From the NCBI RefSeq assembly GCF_000518865.1, contig NZ_JAEK01000023.1, positions 1 to 64,000 on the forward strand: 64,000 bases of DNA, given 5' to 3'. The first letter of the stretch is position 1. Each line of letters starts with the position of its first letter. Below are positions 7,648 through 16,387 of this stretch, piece by piece. Position numbers and translations under genes: made by a program. The notes under the pieces were generated by a model. That model had not been told where the DNA came from. It worked only from the letters and a program-made list of their open reading frames with translations, and searched no databases. Origin of the DNA: Bacillus sp. J37. Its GTDB lineage: Bacteria > Bacillota > Bacilli > Bacillales > Bacillaceae.

Positions 7648-9543
7648 ATGGATATCTTAAAAAAAATTGAAAAGTACAGGGAAGATGAACAGCGCTTAAA
7701 GTGGGAAGGAACCTTCGTAGAGTATTTGGATATTGTAAAAGAAAAACCATGGGTTGCCCAATCAGCACATTCCAGGGTTTACAATATGATAAAAGATGCT
7801 GGAATTGAAGAAGTTGATGGGAAACGTACTTATAAGTTTTTTGATCATCAGTTATATGGATTAGAAGATGCTCTTGAAAGATTGGTGGAAGAATATTTTC
7901 ACCCTGCTGCCAAACGACTGGATGTTAGAAAGCGGATTTTGCTCTTAATGGGTCCGGTAAGTGGTGGTAAATCAACATTAGTGACAATGTTAAAAAGAGG
8001 ATTGGAGTCGTATTCGTTAACTGACCGCGGTGCAGTGTATGCGATTAAAGGTTGTCCAATGCATGAAGATCCGCTTCATTTAATTCCACATCATTTACGT
8101 GAAGATTTCTATGATGAATATGGAATTCGAATTGAAGGTAACTTATCGCCACTTAATGTGATGCGATTAGAGCAAGATTACGGTGGCCGAATTGAAGATG
8201 TTCGCGTTGAGAGAGTCTTCCTATCTGAAGATAAACGTACTGGTATCGGTACCTTCAGTCCATCAGATCCAAAGTCACAGGATATTGCCGACTTAACTGG
8301 AAGCATTGACTTCTCGACGATCGCAGAATATGGTTCTGAGTCGGATCCCCGTGCGTATCGTTTCGATGGAGAGTTAAACAAAGCGAACCGGGGAATGATG
8401 GAGTTCCAAGAGATGTTAAAATGTGATGAAAAGTTTTTATGGCATTTACTTTCTCTTACACAAGAAGGGAATTTCAAAGCAGGTCGGTTTGCGTTAATCT
8501 CAGCTGATGAGCTTATTGTGGCACATACGAATGAAACCGAGTATCGCTCGTTTATTTCGAATAAAAAGAACGAAGCCCTTCATTCGCGGATTATCGTTAT
8601 GCCGGTTCCATACAACCTGAAGGTCACGGAAGAAGAGCGTATTTATGAAAAAATGATCTCAGAAAGTGATGTATCAGATGTTCATATTGCTCCACATACG
8701 TTAAAGGTGGCTGCTATGTTCACGATTCTAACCCGCTTAAAAGAACCAAAGCGTGGAGATATCGATCTAGTGAAGAAAATGAGATTGTATGATGGAGAAA
8801 GTGTGGAAGGCTTTAACTCTGTTGATGTGAATGAGCTTAGAAAAGAATACAATGATGAGGGTATGTCCGGTATTGACCCGCGTTATGTCATCAATCGTAT
8901 TTCTTCTACTATTATTCGTAAAGAAGTACCATCTATTAATGCTCTGGATGTATTAAGAGCACTAAAAGAAGGTCTTGATCAGCATGCCTCTATTTCGAAT
9001 GAAGATCGTGAAAGATACTTAAACTTCATTTCGGTTGCACGTCAGCTTTACGATGATATGGCGAAAAAAGAAGTTCAAAAAGCATTTGTTTATTCATATG
9101 AAGAGTCTGCTAAAACGCTTATGGACAATTATCTGGATAATGTGGAAGCATATTGTAATAAAAATAAACTTCGCGATCCATTAACTGGTGAAGAAATGAA
9201 TCCGGATGAAAAATTAATGAGATCCATCGAAGAGCAAATCGGCATTTCAGAAAATGCGAAAAAAGCATTCCGTGAAGAAATCTTAATCCGAATTTCTGCT
9301 TATGCCAGAAAAGGAAAACGATTTGATTACAATTCGCATGAGCGCTTACGTGAAGCAATTCAAAAGAAACTATTTGCAGACCTAAAAGATGTAGTGAAAA
9401 TTACAACATCATCGAAAACACCAGACGAGCAACAGCTTAAGAAAGTCAACGAAGTTGTCGCACGCCTCATTGATGAGCACGGCTACAACTCAAACTCTGC
9501 AAATGATTTACTTCGCTATGTCGGAAGCTTATTAAATCGATAA
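7648..9543 (+). CDS. prkA: PrkA, AAA+ family sporulation-associated Ser kinase/protease-like protein
   Basis: A 631-residue protein. The N-terminal PrkA AAA domain has Walker A GPVSGGKST at residues 102-110. The C-terminal domain resembles the kinase-like PrkA C-terminus. The length equals that of B. subtilis PrkA. Members are described as Ser kinases and more recently as AAA+ proteases that promote sporulation; which activity applies here cannot be read from sequence. ATG at 7648 follows AAGGAGG. Upstream lies a sigma-E-like promoter, and yhbH follows after one small gene, as in related genomes. Confidence 0.95.
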   Translation: MDILKKIEKYREDEQRLKWEGTFVEYLDIVKEKPWVAQSAHSRVYNMIKDAGIEEVDGKRTYKFFDHQLYGLEDALERLVEEYFHPAAKRLDVRKRILLLMGPVSGGKSTLVTMLKRGLESYSLTDRGAVYAIKGCPMHEDPLHLIPHHLREDFYDEYGIRIEGNLSPLNVMRLEQDYGGRIEDVRVERVFLSEDKRTGIGTFSPSDPKSQDIADLTGSIDFSTIAEYGSESDPRAYRFDGELNKANRGMMEFQEMLKCDEKFLWHLLSLTQEGNFKAGRFALISADELIVAHTNETEYRSFISNKKNEALHSRIIVMPVPYNLKVTEEERIYEKMISESDVSDVHIAPHTLKVAAMFTILTRLKEPKRGDIDLVKKMRLYDGESVEGFNSVDVNELRKEYNDEGMSGIDPRYVINRISSTIIRKEVPSINALDVLRALKEGLDQHASISNEDRERYLNFISVARQLYDDMAKKEVQKAFVYSYEESAKTLMDNYLDNVEAYCNKNKLRDPLTGEEMNPDEKLMRSIEEQIGISENAKKAFREEILIRISAYARKGKRFDYNSHERLREAIQKKLFADLKDVVKITTSSKTPDEQQLKKVNEVVARLIDEHGYNSNSANDLLRYVGSLLNR

Positions 9544-9605
9544 ATATGTCCAACACCTCCCCATGCTGCTGGCAGAAACTTGTCAGCTTTTCTTTTTTAA
9601 AGAGA

Positions 9606-9720
9606 GTGGCTGAAAAAGTTGGCAAAGTGGTTGAAATATGATTAAAAGTGGTTGGAAAAGTTAGCGGAATGAACGAAATATTGTTCGCAATGAATGGAAA
9701 AACGAGTGTAATGGTTGATA
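9606..9720 (+). repeat. 21-bp phased degenerate repeat
   Basis: Five complete units, each exactly 21 bp, start AGTGGCTGAAAA, AGTGGTTGAAAT, AGTGGTTGGAAA, AATGAACGAAAT and AATGAATGGAAA, followed by a partial AATGGTTGATA. The same unit lies inverted at the left edge of the window. The reading frame contains stops, so the 21-bp register is not explained by a peptide. Confidence 0.65.
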
Positions 9721-9807
9721 TCCGTAGGAACTATCACCCTTCGTGTAAGTTTACCCTCAATAAAAAGCGGGAATAGAAAAACAAATGTCACAAGAGGTGA
9801 TAGACGA

Positions 9808-9966
9808 ATGAAAAAAGTTGTAAATACAATGGTACGTAACCAAAAAGATCTGGAAGAACAGTCAAAGATGATGGAAAAAATGCAAACAAATAAACAAGTT
9901 AAAGAAAATGGTAAAATTCCAGATCCAATTCAATATGAAACGAATAGTAAAGAGAGTTCGCAGTAA
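9808..9966 (+). CDS. 52-residue charged small protein
   Basis: Starts at an ATG preceded by AGAGGTGAT. The product is hydrophilic and helical (MVRNQKDLEEQSKMMEKMQ in the first half) with a polar tail; no Cys, no membrane segment. It sits between prkA and yhbH on the same strand and ends in its own terminator. I do not recognise a family. Upstream in-frame sequence is repeat-derived and was not used as a start. Confidence 0.6.
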   Translation: MKKVVNTMVRNQKDLEEQSKMMEKMQTNKQVKENGKIPDPIQYETNSKESSQ

Positions 9967-9984
9967 ATGTAACTCTCTTTTTTG
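9951..9984 (+). terminator. Terminator of the 52-residue protein gene
   Basis: AGAGAGTT/AACTCTCT stem with the stop codon in the loop, then TTTTTT. Confidence 0.8.
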
Positions 9985-10011
9985 TACTATTAAAAGTATA
10001 TAAATTTTATG

Positions 10012-10076
10012 GATGATTGTATAAGAAAAACGAAGGCTTTCGCCATTAGGACTTGGCGATAAGCCAAGTTTTTCTA
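10012..10076 (-). repeat. Double-hairpin intergenic repeat
   Basis: On the minus strand AGAAAAAC...GTTTTTCT can form an outer stem that encloses ACTTGGC-TTATC-GCCAAGT and GGC-GAAA-GCC hairpins, a compact three-way fold. A second, degenerate copy is at 1951-2000. The rest of the gap up to 10340 holds a possible sporulation -10 (CATAGGATA, 10168-10176) and nothing else recognised. Confidence 0.65.
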
Positions 10077-10340
10077 AACTTGTCCAATATAGGTTTGGGA
10101 CCTTGTCTTATTTTTAAAGATTACCGTTTTATTTTCTAAATTATTTGTCAATAAATTAAATCTTTCGCATAGGATAGAGTAATCCACAGAAATCGACGGA
10201 GCTAGTACGTATCTATTTACTCATCCACGTTAATGTATGCTGATCATTTGAAAAATGTGACACTTATTTTTAAAACGATTGAAAAATGGCAAAACACGGG
10301 CAATGAATTTAATAAAATTACCGGAGGGGGAATTGTTTAT

Positions 10341-11510
10341 ATGTCTAGTCAAGAACAAAACTTTGTTGTTTCACAAGAAGATTGGACCCTCCATCGCAAA
10401 GGCCATGATGATCAAACACGCCATCAAGAAAAAGTACAAGAAGCTATTCGTAACAACCTTCCAGACCTTATCACAGAAGAAAGCATTGTCATGTCAAATG
10501 GGAAGGATGTAGTGAAAATTCCAATTCGTTCACTCGACGAATACAAAATCCGTTATAACTATGATAAAAATAAGCATGTTGGCCAAGGTGATGGGGAGAG
10601 TCAGGTCGGTGATGTTGTTGCGAGAGATGGATCACAAGCAGATGCGAAGGGTCCCGGCAAAGGTCAGGGAGCAGGAGACCAAGCTGGAGAAGATTACTAT
10701 GAAGCGGAAGTTTCCATAATAGAATTGGAGGCAGCGTTATTTAAGGAGTTAGAGCTTCCAAATTTAAAACAAAAAGAACGCGACAATATTGTCATTGAAA
10801 ATATTGAATTTAATGATATAAGACGAACCGGGTTAATGGGCAATGTTGATAAAAAACGTACCATGCTTTCTGCCTATAAACGAAATGCTATGGCAGGAAA
10901 GTCCAAATTCCATCCAATCTATCCAGAGGATTTAAAATTTAAAACATGGAATGAAGTTGTGAAACCAGAGTCCAAAGCTGTTGTGATCGCGATGATGGAT
11001 ACGAGCGGCTCGATGGGGTTATGGGAAAAATATATGGCACGAAGCTTTTTCTTCTGGATGACAAGATTCCTGCGAACAAAATATGAAAAAGTGGATATTG
11101 AATTTATCGCCCATCATACCGAAGCAAAAGTTGTATCAGAAGAGGATTTCTTTTCAAAAGGTGAAAGTGGAGGTACCATCTGTTCTTCTGCCTATCGAAA
11201 AGCACTTGAAGTCATTGAAGAGAAGTATAGTCCAGCAAGATATAATATTTATCCATTTCATTTCTCAGACGGAGATAATTTAACATCAGATAACGCACGT
11301 TGTGTCAAACTTGTTGGCGAACTCATGAAGGTTTCAAATATTTTTGGTTATGGAGAAGTTAATCAGTACAACCGTCACTCAACCCTAATGTCCGCATATA
11401 AAAATATTAATGATGAGAATTTCCGCTATTATATCCTCAAACAAAAAGCAGATGTTTTCCAAGCGATGAAAAGTTTCTTTAGGAAAGAAGAAAACGAAAT
11501 GTATGCTTAA
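10341..11510 (+). CDS. yhbH: YhbH, DUF444 VWA-like sporulation protein
   Basis: A 389-residue protein of the DUF444/YhbH family. A Gly/Asp-rich low-complexity linker spans about 81-115. A von Willebrand A-like domain follows with the metal-site motif DTSGSM at 220-225. Family members are encoded with prkA in many bacteria and are linked to sporulation and stress; the biochemical role is unsettled. ATG at 10341 is preceded by GGAGGGGG with a 10-nt spacer; an upstream in-frame ATG has no ribosome site. Confidence 0.93.
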   Translation: MSSQEQNFVVSQEDWTLHRKGHDDQTRHQEKVQEAIRNNLPDLITEESIVMSNGKDVVKIPIRSLDEYKIRYNYDKNKHVGQGDGESQVGDVVARDGSQADAKGPGKGQGAGDQAGEDYYEAEVSIIELEAALFKELELPNLKQKERDNIVIENIEFNDIRRTGLMGNVDKKRTMLSAYKRNAMAGKSKFHPIYPEDLKFKTWNEVVKPESKAVVIAMMDTSGSMGLWEKYMARSFFFWMTRFLRTKYEKVDIEFIAHHTEAKVVSEEDFFSKGESGGTICSSAYRKALEVIEEKYSPARYNIYPFHFSDGDNLTSDNARCVKLVGELMKVSNIFGYGEVNQYNRHSTLMSAYKNINDENFRYYILKQKADVFQAMKSFFRKEENEMYA

Positions 11511-11512
11511 AC

Positions 11513-11542
11513 AAAAGCCCCGGTGAATAGGGGCTTTTCTTA
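11513..11542 (+). terminator. Terminator after yhbH
   Basis: AAAAGCCCC/GGGGCTTTT stem followed by TCTT. Confidence 0.85.
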
Positions 11543-11580
11543 ATGAATGCAATGCTTACACGTAATTATCTGTCTAATAT

Positions 11581-11896
11581 TTACCCATCCATTGAATTTT
11601 TCTTCACACGTTTAATATCATCTCGTGGTGGAAGTCCAAACATACGGGCATATTCCCGGCTGAATTGTGATTGACTTTCGTATCCAACTCGAAAAGCAAT
11701 ATCAGTGATATCTGTCGAATCTGCTAGCAACATGCGTCTTGCTTCTTGGAGTCTCAGTTGTTTTTGGAACTGAATGGGGCTCATAGCAGTAACCTCTTTA
11801 AAGTTCCGATGAAGTGAGGCAACACTCATATTCGCAATCTCCGCGAGCTCATGGATTTAAAGAATTTTCATACTGTATGTAGATTTCCTCATTCAT
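11581..11896 (-). pseudogene. Decayed AraC-family regulator (YqhC type)
   Basis: Residues encoded by 11581-11850 form a good AraC DNA-binding domain (HELAEIANMSVASLHRNF ... ITDIAFRVGYESQSQFSREY) with the ending typical of the YqhC/CmrA type. The approximately 200-residue N-terminal domain is missing. A start with a GGAGA site survives at 11896 but reads only 15 residues before a TGA; the HTH frame is different and has a TAA just before it. This looks like a large internal deletion plus frame loss. It faces an aldo/keto reductase gene, the usual target of such regulators. Confidence 0.85.
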
Positions 11897-11962
11897 GTCG
11901 AATTCTCCTATAAATATAATAGTCACATTCTAGCCTACACTTGCCGATCATGTAAACAGTCC

Positions 11963-11993
11963 TGATAGGATTAGGCAAAAACTTGATAGGATT
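11963..11993 (+). promoter_or_regulatory. Direct-repeat operator for the AraC-type regulator
   Basis: TGATAGGATT occurs twice (11963-11972 and 11984-11993) exactly 21 bp apart, the two-helical-turn spacing typical of AraC-family half sites. It lies in the gap between the decayed regulator and the aldo/keto reductase gene. Confidence 0.5.
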
Positions 11994-12085
11994 GAGATAC
12001 CGCTTTCTTTTTATATTGTTGCATAATAAAGAAGGACATGATGCTCATTCATTCTAGGGCAAGAAAAAAAGTGAGGGTGATGAAC

Positions 12086-13066
12086 ATGGAATACGTAAAA
12101 CTTGGAAACACAGGCTTGGATGTATCGCGGTTATGTCTTGGGTGTATGGGTTTTGGGGACGCCAGCAAATGGATTCACCAATGGGTCCTTAATGAAGAAA
12201 ACTCTCGTACCGTTATAAAAAAAGCACTTGAATTGGGAATTAACTTTTTCGATACAGCAAATGTGTACTCTCTTGGGACAAGTGAGGAATACCTTGGACG
12301 TGCACTTCAGGAATATGCGAATCGTGATGAAGTAGTAATTGCAACTAAAGTTCACGGGCAAATGCATAAGGGTCCAAACGGGTCCGGACTTTCCCGAAAA
12401 GCCATTATGAGTGAAATTGATAAAAGTCTTAAGAGGTTGGAAACTGATTATGTGGACCTTTATATCATCCACCGATGGGATTACCATACACCGATTCAAG
12501 AAACAATGGAAGCATTACATGATATTGTGAAGGCTGGAAAAGCAAGATACATCGGTGCCTCGGCCATGTTTGCTTGGCAATTCCAAAAAGCATTACATGT
12601 AGCAGAAAAAAATGGATGGACTAAGTTTGTATCCATGCAAAATCATGTAAACCTCATTTACCGTGAAGAGGAGCGTGAGATGCTGCCACTCTGTAAGGAA
12701 GAAGGAATTGGGATAACACCATATAGCCCGCTCGCATCAGGAAGATTAACACGTGATTGGTCGGAAACAACTCATCGGTCCGAAACAGATCAAATTCAAA
12801 AATCCAAATATGATGCAACCGCTGATGCAGATCGACTTGTAGTTGAACGAGTTGCAGCCATCGCAGAAAAATATGGCGTTCCCCGCAGCTATATTGCACT
12901 TGCCTGGTTACTACAGAAAGAAACAGTAACATCTCCAATTATCGGAGCTACAAAAATATCGCATCTTGAAGATGCTGTAAGTGCATTGTCTGTAAAGTTA
13001 ACAGTGGAAGATGTGGCATTTTTAGAAGAACCATATGTCCCACACTCAATCGTTGGACATTATTAA
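12086..13066 (+). CDS. Aldo/keto reductase
   Basis: A 326-residue NADPH-dependent TIM-barrel oxidoreductase. The AKR tetrad is visible: Asp56 and Tyr61 in FFDTANVY, Lys in IATKVHG and His in YIIHRWD. The C-terminal cofactor-binding segment is PIIGATKISHLEDAV. The likely role is reduction of reactive aldehydes, given the adjacent YqhC-type regulator; the exact substrate is unknown. ATG at 12086 (MEYVKLG) was chosen because GAGGGTG is well spaced there and the family starts at this point. Confidence 0.92.
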   Translation: MEYVKLGNTGLDVSRLCLGCMGFGDASKWIHQWVLNEENSRTVIKKALELGINFFDTANVYSLGTSEEYLGRALQEYANRDEVVIATKVHGQMHKGPNGSGLSRKAIMSEIDKSLKRLETDYVDLYIIHRWDYHTPIQETMEALHDIVKAGKARYIGASAMFAWQFQKALHVAEKNGWTKFVSMQNHVNLIYREEEREMLPLCKEEGIGITPYSPLASGRLTRDWSETTHRSETDQIQKSKYDATADADRLVVERVAAIAEKYGVPRSYIALAWLLQKETVTSPIIGATKISHLEDAVSALSVKLTVEDVAFLEEPYVPHSIVGHY

Positions 13067-13103
13067 GCTTTGAACAAAGTCTTGGAGTATCTACGAGAAA
13101 CGT

Positions 13104-13295
13104 ATGGAGCTGAGAATATCATTTATACCAGTTATGGAAGAGTACAGACTTAATGCGAATCATATATTTTCGAGGTTAGACTTGGCTATGCTTCAAGATG
13201 ATATTCTTAACCAAATGAATGAAGAGGGATTTGATTTGAAACGGGCAGTTTCGATTAATCAGGAAGATATAGAAAAATACTTTTATTCCATGTAG
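13104..13295 (+). CDS. Hypothetical small protein
   Basis: A 63-residue reading frame, acidic, no membrane segment, no motif recognised, with only a weak ribosome site (GGAG about 17 nt upstream). It may be a real small gene or a remnant, since the frame stays open for some 10 codons upstream of the ATG. Confidence 0.3.
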   Translation: MELRISFIPVMEEYRLNANHIFSRLDLAMLQDDILNQMNEEGFDLKRAVSINQEDIEKYFYSM

Positions 13296-13343
13296 CAGTG
13301 TCGAGCTCAATTTATAAGAAGACAATTATTTAAAAGGATTAGG

Positions 13344-13370
13344 CGTGTTGGCAGAACAACACGTCTTTTT
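13344..13370 (+). terminator. Likely terminator
   Basis: CGTGTTG/CAACACG hairpin followed by TCTTTTT. Confidence 0.65.
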
Positions 13371-13522
13371 GTGTGCTACTAACCATATATATAATTGGAT
13401 ATATATGTTAAAATAATGTGGAGTTTTGGCAAATATCCTTAAAGTAATGAATCGATATCAAGATTATCAAACTGTAATTTTTAACAATATAAAGGAAACC
13501 TATCAGAATAGGAGTGTTGTAG

Positions 13523-14299
13523 TTGAGGATACTTGTTACAGGTTCAACAGGAAAACTAGGTTCAGCCTTACTTCATCAATTAGAAAGTTCTGGTTATAAA
13601 ATCAAACTTACTTCTAGAAGAAAGCCTGAGAGAATGGTGAATGGTGAATGGGTTTATAGTGATTTATTGTCAGGTGAAGGTTTAGAGGAAGCAGTAAAAG
13701 ATGTAGATGTGATCATCCATGCAGCAACAAGTCCTGTTAAGCATTCAAAAATCGTTGAAGTTTCAGGTTTTAAAGAATTCCTAGGGAAAATGCAACACAT
13801 AAAAAATATCATCTATCCTTCAATTGTTGGAATCGATGATATACCATTTACCTATTATAAGAAAAAACTAGAAGCAGAAGAGTTGTTGAGAAAAAGCGCC
13901 ATCCCACACACAATTGTACGCTCCACACAGTTCCACCATTTTGTCGAAAATATATTTCTATCAAAACCTTTCTTTAGTAGATATATTGTCCCCGGGAACT
14001 TTAAATTTCAAAGTGTTGATGTAAATGAATTTGCAAAACATCTTATAGGCTTAGTTGAAGAAGAGCCACAAGGCAGGATAGCAGACTTTGCAGGGCCAGA
14101 AATTTTAACATTAAAAGAAATGGCTGAACTGAAAATCAACATCAATAATGAGTCAAATAAAGTTTTAAGCATAGCTTTACCAGGCAAACTGTCCAAATCT
14201 TTTTCTGAAGGGAAAAATACGAATCCTCTACAAAAACATGAGGGAATATCATTTGAGGAATATTTAAGGGACAAGGTGAACGAAACCCTTTTAAAGTAA
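13523..14299 (+). CDS. NAD(P)-binding SDR/NmrA-like protein
   Basis: A 258-residue atypical short-chain dehydrogenase with the Rossmann motif VTGSTGKLGSA near the N-terminus and HAATSP, as in NmrA/HSCARG-like NAD(P) sensors or reductases. The SDR YxxxK region appears as YYKKKLEAEELL. Translation starts at TTG with GGAG 8 nt upstream. The substrate is unknown. It stands alone, followed by a tiny membrane-protein gene. Confidence 0.8.
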   Translation: MRILVTGSTGKLGSALLHQLESSGYKIKLTSRRKPERMVNGEWVYSDLLSGEGLEEAVKDVDVIIHAATSPVKHSKIVEVSGFKEFLGKMQHIKNIIYPSIVGIDDIPFTYYKKKLEAEELLRKSAIPHTIVRSTQFHHFVENIFLSKPFFSRYIVPGNFKFQSVDVNEFAKHLIGLVEEEPQGRIADFAGPEILTLKEMAELKININNESNKVLSIALPGKLSKSFSEGKNTNPLQKHEGISFEEYLRDKVNETLLK

Positions 14300-14359
14300 C
14301 TGAAACCTATCGCGTTTAAATACGTATAATAATTAAGTACAAAAAAGGCGGTGGAAGTG

Positions 14360-14449
14360 ATGAGTTTCGCTTCATGGTTTGCTGTAGCTATTGGGGTTGC
14401 GGTTGCAATAGGTTTGTTTGATAATAGATCAAAAAAGAAGAAAAGATAA
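14360..14449 (+). CDS. 29-residue single-helix membrane protein
   Basis: GGCGGTGGAAG precedes the ATG. The product is MSFASWFAVAIGVAVAIG followed by LFDNRSKKKKR: one membrane helix with a strongly basic tail, expected inside the cell. A terminator follows directly. No family recognised. Confidence 0.65.
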   Translation: MSFASWFAVAIGVAVAIGLFDNRSKKKKR

Positions 14450-14453
14450 AAAG

Positions 14454-14488
14454 GGCACTCGAAAAAAATTGAGTGTTTTTTCTTTTTG
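14454..14488 (+). terminator. Terminator of the 29-residue protein gene
   Basis: CACTC/GAGTG hairpin followed by a long T-rich tract. Confidence 0.75.
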
Positions 14489-14523
14489 AGTAAAATGATT
14501 CGTTTTAGAGGAGATGTTATATC

Positions 14524-14937
14524 ATGCAAAAAAATGACTGTGTTTTCTGTCATCCAGATCTAAATGCTAAACAAAAAGTAATAGCAAGTAATGATCATTG
14601 TATGTTCTTACAGTTGGAACAATCTGAAATAAAAGGGAGCCAACTTGAAGGGGCTGGACTTATTGTTCCCAAAAAACATCGAGAAACTGCATTCGATTTG
14701 AGCCGAGAAGAATGGGATGCAACCTACTCGCTTCTTATAGAAGTAAAAAAATACCTGGATGAAAAACATCAACCACAGGGCTATAACATCGGATGGAATT
14801 GTGGAGAAATTGGCGGACAACATATTTTTCATTCTCATCTACATGTAATTCCAAGATATAAAGATGAAGTGATGGCTGGTAAGGGTATTAGATATCTTTT
14901 CAAGAGTACGGAGAATAAAAGAGTAGATAAAAGATAA
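14524..14937 (+). CDS. HIT-family nucleotide-binding protein
   Basis: A 137-residue histidine-triad protein with the active motif H-x-H-x-H at His103, 105 and 107 (FHSHLHVIPR). HIT enzymes hydrolyse or transfer nucleoside monophosphates from dinucleotides or AMP conjugates. A GAGGAG site precedes the ATG. It lies directly upstream of Nudix and phosphotransferase genes with tiny gaps, suggesting one transcript of nucleotide and small-molecule housekeeping enzymes. Confidence 0.9.
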   Translation: MQKNDCVFCHPDLNAKQKVIASNDHCMFLQLEQSEIKGSQLEGAGLIVPKKHRETAFDLSREEWDATYSLLIEVKKYLDEKHQPQGYNIGWNCGEIGGQHIFHSHLHVIPRYKDEVMAGKGIRYLFKSTENKRVDKR

Positions 14938-14961
14938 TAAACTATGGGAAGGAAGAATGGG

Positions 14962-15417
14962 GTGGATTACATTAACTATATAAGAAAGATGGTCGGAAAT
15001 AATTATGTTATTTTAGTTGCAGCAGGAGCGATAGTTTTAGATGATAACAATCATTTATTACTTCATAAACGTTCGGATAACGGATATTGGGGGCTGCCTG
15101 GTGGATTTATGGAATTAGGAGAGTCTGCTGAAGAAACAGCAAGAAGGGAAATTTACGAAGAAACGGGAATTATTCTAGGTGATATGGAATTATTTAATGT
15201 CTATTCAGGTAATGGCAGGCAACAGATTCTAGATAATGGGCACAAATTTTATGATGTAATCATTCTCTTTAAGTGTAAAGATTTTAAAGGTGACATTACT
15301 CTAAATCATGAATCTTTGGAAATTGAATTTTTTTCATTAGATTCATTGCCTGATAGGCTGTTTCCATCTCAGAAAGACATTTTTGAAGATTTATTATCCC
15401 AAATACATAAGATATAG
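14962..15417 (+). CDS. Nudix hydrolase
   Basis: A roughly 151-residue pyrophosphohydrolase with a complete Nudix box of the form G(x5)E(x7)REUxEExGU: GGFMELGE then ARREIYEETG. It hydrolyses an NDP-X type substrate that the sequence does not identify. The start is a choice between ATG at 14944 and GTG at 14962. I prefer the GTG because AGGAAG is spaced correctly and the product then begins VDYINYIRKMVG, where relatives begin. Confidence 0.88.
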   Translation: MDYINYIRKMVGNNYVILVAAGAIVLDDNNHLLLHKRSDNGYWGLPGGFMELGESAEETARREIYEETGIILGDMELFNVYSGNGRQQILDNGHKFYDVIILFKCKDFKGDITLNHESLEIEFFSLDSLPDRLFPSQKDIFEDLLSQIHKI

Positions 15418-15438
15418 ATAAGTAAAGGGGGAGAGGTT

Positions 15439-16344
15439 TTGATTGAAACAATAACGAAACATATACCCTTAATAAGTAACTGCAAAGAAATTATACAAAT
15501 TACAAAGGGATTTTCTTTAGATGAAAAATTTCTACTACATATGCATGACGAGAACAAAACGTTACTTCTTCGATTATTTGATCTGGAAGACGTTGAATCA
15601 AAAAAGAATGAATATTCTATTTTAGAAAGGATGAAAGACTATAACGTTACTTGCTCAGAACCTATTTCCTTTGGTGTGTTAGAAAATAGAGGATATATGA
15701 TCACGTCATATATAGAGGGGAAGGATGCTGAAGAAGTAATATCAATATATTCAAATCTAGAACAATATAATATCGGCGTTGAGGCTGCGAAAGAACTAAA
15801 AAAAATGCATCAATATCCTGCTTCACATACTATAGCTTCATGGTATTCAAGAAAAGTGGAAAAACATAATAACTACATGAAAGCTTACTTAGGATGTGGA
15901 ATAAAGGTAAAAAATGACCAAAAGATAATAGATTTCATTGAGAAGAATATTCACCTTATGAAAAAGCGCCCAAGCGTATTTCAACATGATGATTATACAC
16001 TTGGAAATATTATTGTGAATAATAAAGAGTTTGCTGGAGTAATAGATTTTGGCAGGTATGATTGGGGAGATCCTATCCATGACTTTCTTAAAATAGGGAT
16101 TTTTAGTAGAGGAAAAAGCATACCTTTTTCAATAGGTCAAATTAAAGGTTATTTTAATAACAATGAACCCGATGAATATTTTTGGAGGTTGTACTCACTT
16201 TACCTAGCAATGTGTGTGTTTTCAACTGTTATATGGACGTTAAAAACTATTCCGGATAGCTTAAATGAAATGTTAGATAAAGTGTATATGTTTTTAGAGG
16301 ACCATGATTATTTTAGTGAATTTAAACCTAAATGGTATATCTGA
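15439..16344 (+). CDS. APH/choline-kinase-type phosphotransferase
   Basis: A 301-residue kinase-fold protein of the aminoglycoside phosphotransferase family. The catalytic loop QHDDYTLGN (HxDxxxxN) and the metal-binding IDFGRYDWGDP are present. The substrate could be an antibiotic, an amino sugar or another metabolite; sequence alone does not decide, and resistance should not be assumed. TTG start with GGGGGAGAGG upstream. It lies 21 nt after the Nudix gene, probably in the same operon. Confidence 0.85.
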   Translation: MIETITKHIPLISNCKEIIQITKGFSLDEKFLLHMHDENKTLLLRLFDLEDVESKKNEYSILERMKDYNVTCSEPISFGVLENRGYMITSYIEGKDAEEVISIYSNLEQYNIGVEAAKELKKMHQYPASHTIASWYSRKVEKHNNYMKAYLGCGIKVKNDQKIIDFIEKNIHLMKKRPSVFQHDDYTLGNIIVNNKEFAGVIDFGRYDWGDPIHDFLKIGIFSRGKSIPFSIGQIKGYFNNNEPDEYFWRLYSLYLAMCVFSTVIWTLKTIPDSLNEMLDKVYMFLEDHDYFSEFKPKWYI

Positions 16345-16356
16345 GAAAACGGAATA

Positions 16357-16387
16357 TAAAAATGGACCCATTATTACAGGTCCATTC
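16357..16387 (-). terminator. Terminator of the minus-strand small membrane protein gene
   Basis: AATGGACC/GGTCCATT hairpin overlapping the stop codon, T run on the minus strand. Confidence 0.75.

Noticed and set aside
9715-9807. N-terminal extension of the 52-residue protein
   Set aside because: The extension starts inside the 21-bp repeat and lacks a ribosome site, while ATG at 9808 has AGAGGTGAT.
10168-10176. CATAGGATA as a sigma-K or sigma-E promoter of yhbH
   Set aside because: The -10 fits but no convincing -35 at the right spacing was seen, so it is only mentioned and not listed as a promoter.
14008-14553. 181-residue minus-strand frame
   Set aside because: Antisense to the NmrA-like gene and the small membrane protein gene; no ribosome site or family features.
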